From Mycobacterium heidelbergense (lineage in GTDB: Bacteria > Actinomycetota > Actinomycetes > Mycobacteriales > Mycobacteriaceae): DNA of 64,000 nt. The notes beneath the pieces were generated by a model that was not told the origin of the DNA, ran no database searches, and saw nothing but the letters and a program-made list of their open reading frames with translations. How positions within the stretch are numbered: position 1 is the first letter of the stretch; each line of letters opens with the position of its first letter. This document shows positions 59,219 through 64,000 of the stretch, in pieces. The DNA lies in contig NZ_AP022615.1 in assembly GCF_010730745.1 (NCBI RefSeq), forward strand, positions 2,356,001 through 2,420,000. The letters run 5' to 3'. A program made the translations under genes and the position numbers.

Positions 59219-59878
59219 TCAAGCGGTGCGAAGTTGCTGCAGCCACTCCGCGAGCGAGCGCCCGGCGTCCAGGACATGTCGCTCGGCGATCGCGCGGGCC
59301 CGCTCGGCGTCTTTGTCGCCGAGCGCATCGAGCAACTCTTGATGCTCATCGAGCGAATGCTTCTCGTGCTCGGGGAACAGGGTGAGGAAGTTGCTCGGCA
59401 CCACGCGGGCCGCCTGTTTGATCTGGGTCAACAGTCGTGGGGAGTGCGCGGCGCGATGGATCCCCTGGTGGAAATGCCAGTTTGCCTCGCCGATGCTGTC
59501 GTCGCCGGATCGCGCTGCGACATCGGCGGCGAGGGCGCGCAGCATGTCGAGCTCGTCCGGGCCGATGCGTTCGGCCGCCCACGCCGCGGCCTGTCCGGTC
59601 AGCACGCCGAGAATCGTGAAGCTGTCCAGCACATCCTCGGGGCTGATGCCGATCACGGTCACGCCACTTCTCGGGGCGACCCGAACCAGGCCTTCGAACG
59701 AAAGCTCGAGCAACGCCTCGCGCACCGGGGTCCGGCTGGTGGCGAATTCCGCGGTGATGGCGTCCAGGTCGACCCGCGATCCGGCGGGCAGCGCGCCGGT
59801 GAGGATGCGGTCCCTGAGTTCGCGGGCGGCGCGCTCGCGCACCGTTCCGGAGATGTCGATCGCAGACATTGAAGCCAT
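59219..59878 (-). CDS. GntR-family (FadR-type) transcriptional regulator
   Basis: A 219-residue regulator. The winged helix runs AARELRDRILTGALPAGSRV to DAITAEFATSRTPVREALLE, and the FCD effector domain follows (LDMLRALAADVAARSGDD, with a metal-type His triad in ANWHFHQGIHRAAHS). The start is ATG 59878 (MASMSAID) or ATG 59869. It diverges from the second monooxygenase gene with a perfect palindrome between them. It probably represses the 59939-63414 genes until a pathway metabolite binds. Confidence 0.85.
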   Translation of the reverse strand: MASMSAIDISGTVRERAARELRDRILTGALPAGSRVDLDAITAEFATSRTPVREALLELSFEGLVRVAPRSGVTVIGISPEDVLDSFTILGVLTGQAAAWAAERIGPDELDMLRALAADVAARSGDDSIGEANWHFHQGIHRAAHSPRLLTQIKQAARVVPSNFLTLFPEHEKHSLDEHQELLDALGDKDAERARAIAERHVLDAGRSLAEWLQQLRTA

Positions 59879-59908
59879 CCGGCAACCGTACCAAATGAAG
59901 CATTTGAA

Positions 59909-59924
59909 ATCTGATATATCAGAT
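59909..59924. promoter_or_regulatory. Perfect 16-bp palindrome, candidate GntR operator
   Basis: ATCTGATATATCAGAT is its own reverse complement. It lies 31 bp upstream of the GntR start and 15 bp upstream of the divergent monooxygenase start. A/T content is unusually high for this genome. Confidence 0.7.
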
Positions 59925-59938
59925 GTTAGATTTTGCGG

Positions 59939-61306
59939 ATGGGAGATCGGCGAACCGACAGGATGGCGCTCGTCGCGTTCATGCAGGCGGGCAGCACTTC
60001 GGTGTACGCGGGGTCGTGGCGGCATCCCGCGACCGAACACCGCTACCTCGACGCGTCGTACTACGCCAAGATCGGGCGGCAGCTCGAAGAGGGCTGCTTC
60101 GACCTGATGTTCTTCGACGATCGCCTGGCGATGCCGGGCGTCTACGGCGGCTCGGTGTCGGAGGCGGTGTCCTACGGCGCCCGCCCGGTCAAGCTGGACC
60201 TCGGCGTGGTGCTCGGGGTGCTGGCCCAGGCCACCTCGCGGATCGGGCTGGGGGCCACCTACTCGACGACTTACTACGCGCCGTTCCACGTCGCCCGAAC
60301 CTTCGCCACGCTGGACCACCTTTCCGGTGGCCGGGCGGCCTGGAACGTGGTCACCTCCGTCAACGACAGCGAGGCGCAGAACTTCGGCGTGGACGCCCAC
60401 CTGGGGCACGACGAACGCTACGACCGCGCCGATGAGTTCATGGACGTGGTCACCGGCCTGTGGGACACGTGGGAGGATGACGCGATCCTGCATGACCGGG
60501 CGTCCGGTCGCTACGCCGACCCCGCCAAGGTGCACGAGCTGGGACACGCCGGCCGGTATTTTTCGGCGCGCGGGCCGCTGACCGTGCCGCGTACCCCGCA
60601 GGGCCGCCCCGTCATCATCCAGGCCGGGTCGTCGGGCCGGGGCCGCGAATTCGCCTCGCGCTGGGCCGAATTGATCTTCACCGGGGATCCCGGGATCGAA
60701 ATAGCGCGCAGCCACTACGCCGATCAAAAAGACCGCATCGCCGATGCGGGACGCGATCCCGCCGCGGTGCGGATCTGCCCGATGGCCTACGCGGTGGTGG
60801 GCGAGTCCGAGGCCCACGCCAAGGACCGCGAAGCCCTGTTTCTCAACGAGCTGGTGCACCCCATGGCGTCGCTGACCCTGCTGTCGGAGCTGATGAATTA
60901 CGACTTCGCCCAACACGATCTCGACGATCCCGTCACCGACGAGCTCATCGCGTCGGCCTCCGGCATTCGCGGGCTGGTGCAGAACCTGCGCGCGCATATC
61001 GGTGGGGACACTGTCACCGTGCGCGATCTGGCCGGTCATCGCGCGACCCTGCTGCAGGGGCCCCGTTTCGTCGGCACCGGAGAGCAGGTCGCCGAACAGA
61101 TGGCGGACTGGTTCCACAGCGGTGCCTGTGACGGTTTCGTGCTGGCCGCAACGCATTTGCCCGGCGCGTTCGAGGACGTCGTCCGCATGGTGGTCCCCGA
61201 ACTGCAACGACGCGGCCTGTTCCGCACCGAATACGAGTCGGCGACACTACGGGGACACCTTGGGCTGCAACGACCTTCGAACGCACGCGTCGGGGCCCAT
61301 GCTTGA
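59939..61306 (+). CDS. LLM-class monooxygenase of the NtaA/SnaA/DszA type
   Basis: A 455-residue protein, longer than ordinary LLM proteins and typical of two-component FMNH2-dependent monooxygenases. It shows MALVAFMQAGSTSVYAGSWR, then AWNVVTSVNDSEAQNFG (a signature of this subfamily) and PVIIQAGSSGRGREFASRWA. Such enzymes open rings or attack C-N and C-S bonds, and need a separate flavin reductase, which is not visible in this window. The ATG at 59939 is used. It overlaps the CoA-transferase start by 8 bp. Confidence 0.85.
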   Translation: MGDRRTDRMALVAFMQAGSTSVYAGSWRHPATEHRYLDASYYAKIGRQLEEGCFDLMFFDDRLAMPGVYGGSVSEAVSYGARPVKLDLGVVLGVLAQATSRIGLGATYSTTYYAPFHVARTFATLDHLSGGRAAWNVVTSVNDSEAQNFGVDAHLGHDERYDRADEFMDVVTGLWDTWEDDAILHDRASGRYADPAKVHELGHAGRYFSARGPLTVPRTPQGRPVIIQAGSSGRGREFASRWAELIFTGDPGIEIARSHYADQKDRIADAGRDPAAVRICPMAYAVVGESEAHAKDREALFLNELVHPMASLTLLSELMNYDFAQHDLDDPVTDELIASASGIRGLVQNLRAHIGGDTVTVRDLAGHRATLLQGPRFVGTGEQVAEQMADWFHSGACDGFVLAATHLPGAFEDVVRMVVPELQRRGLFRTEYESATLRGHLGLQRPSNARVGAHA

Positions 61307-62483
61307 CGGGCTGCGGGTGCTCGACCTCGCAACGCTGGCGGCCGCTCCACTGGTCGCGACCTATCTGGGTGAGTTCGGCGCCGACGTGATCAAGGTCGAA
61401 GAACCCCGGCACGGCGATCCGATTCGCGCATGGGGTAGCCAGCGCGACGGCGTCGGGCTGATGTGGAAGTCCATCTCGCGCAACAAGCGATCGATCACGT
61501 TGGACCTGCGCTGTGCGGAAGGTCAGGCGCTGGTGCGCCGCCTGGTCGAGCGCGCCGACGTCGCCATCTTCAACACCCGGCCGCAGACGTTGCGCAAGTG
61601 GGGGTTGGACTACGAGAGCCTGCGGGCGGTCAACGACCGGATCGTGATGCTGCACATCACGGGTTACGGGTTGACCGGGCCGAAGAGCGAGCGCCCGGGC
61701 TTCGGCACGCTCGGGGAAGCGATGAGCGGGTTCGCCCATATCACCGGGCAGGCCGGCGGACCGCCGACGCTGCCGCCGTTCATGTTGGCCGACGGCGTCG
61801 CGTCGCTGAACGCCGCGTACGCGGTGATGATGGCGCTCTACCACCGTGACGTCCACGGCGGACCGGGGCAACTGATCGATGTTAACCTCATCGACCCGCT
61901 GGCGCGGCTGCTGGAGCAGACGCTGCTGGGCTACGACCAATTGGGATTGGTGCCGGAACGGGACGGCAACCGGTGGGACATTTCTGCCCCCCGCAACACC
62001 TACCGCACCGCGGACGGAAGGTGGCTGGCCATGTCCGGCAGCTCGCCCGCGTTGGCGCTACGGGTGTTCCGCGCGATAGGCCGCGACGACCTGCTGCGGG
62101 ACGCCGACTTCCTGGACCCGCAGCGGCGGCTGGCGCGGGCCCGCGACGTCGACGCCGCGGTCGCGGATTGGGTTGCCACCAAGACGCTTTCGGAGGCGAT
62201 GGCGGTCTTCGAAGCGCACGAGGTGGCCGCGGCGCCGGTCTATGACATCAGCGATTTGGTCGGCGACGAGCAGCTCGCGCATCGCGGGGTGTTCGTCTCG
62301 GTCGACGACCAACAACTCGGGCCCATGACCGTGCAGGCCCCGGTGCCGCGCTTCTCCTCAGCAGCCGGGACGGTCGACCGTTTGGGTCCCCGCCTCGGGG
62401 AACACAACGCCGAGGTCTATGGCGATTTACTCGGTTTGGCCGCCAACGAGATTGATGACCTGCGCGCTCGGGGCGTGCTGTAG
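61299..62483 (+). CDS. Class III CoA-transferase (CaiB/BaiF family)
   Basis: A 394-residue enzyme. The N-terminus is LRVLDLATLAAAPLVATYLG and is followed by VIKVEEPRHGDP. The middle carries NKRSITLDLRCAEGQALVRR, and a likely catalytic Asp lies in MLADGVASLNAAYAV. The family moves CoA between carboxylates by a ping-pong mechanism with an aspartyl intermediate. It activates a cluster acid as its CoA ester. The start overlaps the end of the monooxygenase gene, so the order is operonic. Confidence 0.87.
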   Translation: MLDGLRVLDLATLAAAPLVATYLGEFGADVIKVEEPRHGDPIRAWGSQRDGVGLMWKSISRNKRSITLDLRCAEGQALVRRLVERADVAIFNTRPQTLRKWGLDYESLRAVNDRIVMLHITGYGLTGPKSERPGFGTLGEAMSGFAHITGQAGGPPTLPPFMLADGVASLNAAYAVMMALYHRDVHGGPGQLIDVNLIDPLARLLEQTLLGYDQLGLVPERDGNRWDISAPRNTYRTADGRWLAMSGSSPALALRVFRAIGRDDLLRDADFLDPQRRLARARDVDAAVADWVATKTLSEAMAVFEAHEVAAAPVYDISDLVGDEQLAHRGVFVSVDDQQLGPMTVQAPVPRFSSAAGTVDRLGPRLGEHNAEVYGDLLGLAANEIDDLRARGVL

Positions 62484-62502
62484 CAGAAGGAACTTCGTAC
62501 CG

Positions 62503-63414
62503 ATGACCCCTCTTCTTCGCCGCTCCGAGCTGGCCGTGCCGGCGAGCAACGACGACATGTTCGACAAGGCCGCCGGGTGTGGCGCCGACCTGGTTTTCCT
62601 CGACCTCGAGGACGCGGTGCCCGCGGCGTTCAAGGAGGAATCGCGCGCCAAGGCGATCGGTGCGCTCAACGACATCGATTGGGGTCGCACCGCGCGCGCC
62701 GTGCGAATCAACGGCCTGGACACCCCGTGGTGCCACGACGATCTCATCGAAGTGGTGACCAAGGCCGGCGAAAATCTTGACACGATCATCGTCCCGAAGG
62801 CCCGCACGGCCCGCGACGTCTGGTGGGTGGACGTGCTGCTCAGCCAGCTTGAGTCAAAGCTCGGCCTGGGTAAGCGCATTCGGCTCGAAGTCCTCATCGA
62901 GGAGGTCGAAGGCCTTGCCAACGCCGAGGCGATCGCGGCGTCCAGCCCCCGGCTGGACGCTTTGATCTTCGGGGTGGGCGATTTCTCCTTGTCGCAGGGT
63001 GCGCGGGTGGACACGAACTTCGTCCCGCTCGGCGAATATCCCGGTGATTTCTGGCAGTACGCGCGCAACAAGGTGATCGTGGCGGCGCGTATCGCCGGCA
63101 TCGACGCGATCGACGCGCCCTACCCCGACTTCAAGGACCTGTCGGGCTATGAGCGCGACGCCCGTCGCGCCTCGCTGATGGGATACACCGGAAAGTGGGC
63201 GATTCACCCCGGCCAGGTTCCCGTCGCCAACACGGTCTACTCGCCGACCGCGGACGAAATCGCGCGCGCCGAACGAAATCTCGCCGCCTACCGGGAAGCC
63301 GAGGCCAAAGGACGCGGCGCCGTCGGAGTCAACGGCGTCTTGGTCGATGCCGCGCACGTCAAGATGGCGCAGCAGACACTTGCGCGCGCCGCATTGATCA
63401 ACGGCAGTTGTTAG
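62503..63414 (+). CDS. HpcH/HpaI- or CitE-type CoA ester lyase/aldolase
   Basis: A 303-residue TIM-barrel protein. Key motifs are LVFLDLEDAVP, AVRINGLDTPWCHDD, LEVLIEEVEGLANAE with its metal-binding Glu, and LIFGVGDFSLSQGAR. Family members cleave citramalyl-, malyl- or similar CoA thioesters into acetyl- or pyruvate-type products. It fits as the last step of the pathway started by the CoA-transferase. The ATG at 62503 follows AGAAGGAA. The stop overlaps the 3' end of pyc. Confidence 0.85.
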   Translation: MTPLLRRSELAVPASNDDMFDKAAGCGADLVFLDLEDAVPAAFKEESRAKAIGALNDIDWGRTARAVRINGLDTPWCHDDLIEVVTKAGENLDTIIVPKARTARDVWWVDVLLSQLESKLGLGKRIRLEVLIEEVEGLANAEAIAASSPRLDALIFGVGDFSLSQGARVDTNFVPLGEYPGDFWQYARNKVIVAARIAGIDAIDAPYPDFKDLSGYERDARRASLMGYTGKWAIHPGQVPVANTVYSPTADEIARAERNLAAYREAEAKGRGAVGVNGVLVDAAHVKMAQQTLARAALINGSC

Positions 63415-64000
63415 CCGATCACCACCAAGAGGTCGCCGCCTTCGACCTGGGCGGTGCGCGCCACCGCGATGCGCGTCACCTTTCCGGCCTTGGGCGCGGT
63501 AACGGCGGCTTCCATCTTCATCGCCTCGATGGTCGCGATGGCCTGACCGGCCTCGACTTCCTCGCCGACATCCGTGGTGACGGTCACGACGCCGGCAAAG
63601 GGTGCCGGGATGTGGCCGGGGTTGGTGCGGTCGGCCTTCTCGGCGGTCGGCACGTCGGCGGCGATGCCACGGTCGCGAACCAGCACGGGGCGCAGCTGCC
63701 CGTTGAGAATGCACATCACGGTGCGCATCCCGCGCTCGTCGGGATCGGAGATGGCCTCCAGGCCGATCAGCAATTCCACGCCGCGCTCGAGTTCGACGCG
63801 ATGTTCCTCGCCATGGCGCAGCCCGTAGAAGAACTGATTGGCGCTGAGCCGAGAGGTGTCACCATATGTCTCGCGGTGGGCCGCCAGCTCGTTGGCCGGT
63901 CCGGGAAACAGCAGCCGATTCAGCGCCGCCTGGCGGGTGGCTCCGGGCGCCGCCAACGAGCCTTCGTCCTCGACCGACAGCGTCTGCTCGGGCTTCGCGG
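63411..64000 (-). CDS. pyc: Pyruvate carboxylase, C-terminal part (5' end beyond window)
   Basis: The visible 196 codons run off the right edge. They include the end of the carboxyltransferase/tetramerisation region (ALNRLLFPGPANELAAHRET, then YGDTSRLSANQFFYGLRHGE) and the biotinyl domain with EAMKMEA carrying the biotin-Lys. The enzyme carboxylates pyruvate to oxaloacetate, using biotin. The stop TAA lies at 63411-63413, tail-to-tail with the lyase gene. The open frame at base 64000 has no start within this window. Confidence 0.9.
   Translation of the reverse strand, partial: AKPEQTLSVEDEGSLAAPGATRQAALNRLLFPGPANELAAHRETYGDTSRLSANQFFYGLRHGEEHRVELERGVELLIGLEAISDPDERGMRTVMCILNGQLRPVLVRDRGIAADVPTAEKADRTNPGHIPAPFAGVVTVTTDVGEEVEAGQAIATIEAMKMEAAVTAPKAGKVTRIAVARTAQVEGGDLLVVIG

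Overview
This window is high-GC mycobacterial DNA. The gene content and order point to a slow-growing non-tuberculous Mycobacterium, but the species cannot be fixed from the sequence alone. Markers include lpqH, the tcrXY two-component pair, F420/LLM oxidoreductases, several FadE36-like kinases, PGRS repeats and a pyruvate carboxylase. The backbone runs in reverse order to the M. tuberculosis block from about Rv3775 (lipE) back to Rv3752c (tadA); this comparison is from memory, not a search.

Layout. 1-16 kb: lipE (partial), echA21, a GXWXG/DUF4334 protein and hisC2; tRNA-Ser(GCU) and tRNA-Arg(ACG); a divergent MarR/reductase pair; an F420-type oxidoreductase, a kinase-fold protein, an Rv3767c-like methyltransferase and a quinone oxidoreductase with a MarR gene; two small membrane proteins; tcrX-tcrY; lpqH; an alkylsulfatase-like protein. 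15.5-21.7 kb: a tightly coupled acyl-CoA dehydrogenase operon (kinase, SDR, FadE, TetR, quinone oxidoreductase) behind a TetR-type palindrome, then a methyltransferase and a histidine phosphatase.

21.7-37.5 kb is the most unusual part. A unit of about 5.3 kb occurs three times in tandem. Each copy has a 1.1-1.4 kb non-coding leader, then (1) a signal-peptide protein with a PE_PGRS-like GRxLIGNG motif and glycine-rich PGRS tail but no PE domain, (2) a second exported alanine-rich protein of unknown function, and (3) a stand-alone AAA+ protein like the ATPase half of EccA of type VII secretion, without the TPR half and with an altered P-loop. A GC-rich hairpin separates genes 2 and 3 in each copy. 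Two imperfect 48-bp repeats, each encoding the C-terminus of the histidine phosphatase, flank the block, so it looks like an inserted or duplicated island. The working hypothesis is a surface or outer-membrane protein system with a dedicated EccA-like chaperone.

37.5-45.5 kb returns to backbone: a fadE36-like gene, a LapA-like membrane protein, the proXVWZ osmoprotectant transporter, a glycolipid-binding-like protein, tyrA, the deaminase-associated protein and tadA. tRNA-Ser(CGA) follows and serves as an integration site. Its 27-bp 3' end is repeated 1.3 kb downstream, bracketing a HicA/HicB-like toxin-antitoxin pair. Next is an AbiEi/AbiEii pair whose toxin gene is split by an IS256-family element with a 9-bp target duplication.

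50-64 kb: a Tat-exported glycoside hydrolase, a GbsR-like regulator with a methyltransferase, a DUF2237 protein, and a catabolic cluster (sulfotransferase, metallo-beta-lactamase-fold protein, SDR, VOC protein, two LLM monooxygenases, CoA-transferase, HpcH/CitE-type lyase). The cluster is governed by IclR and GntR regulators, each beside a perfect palindrome. The 3' part of pyruvate carboxylase closes the window.
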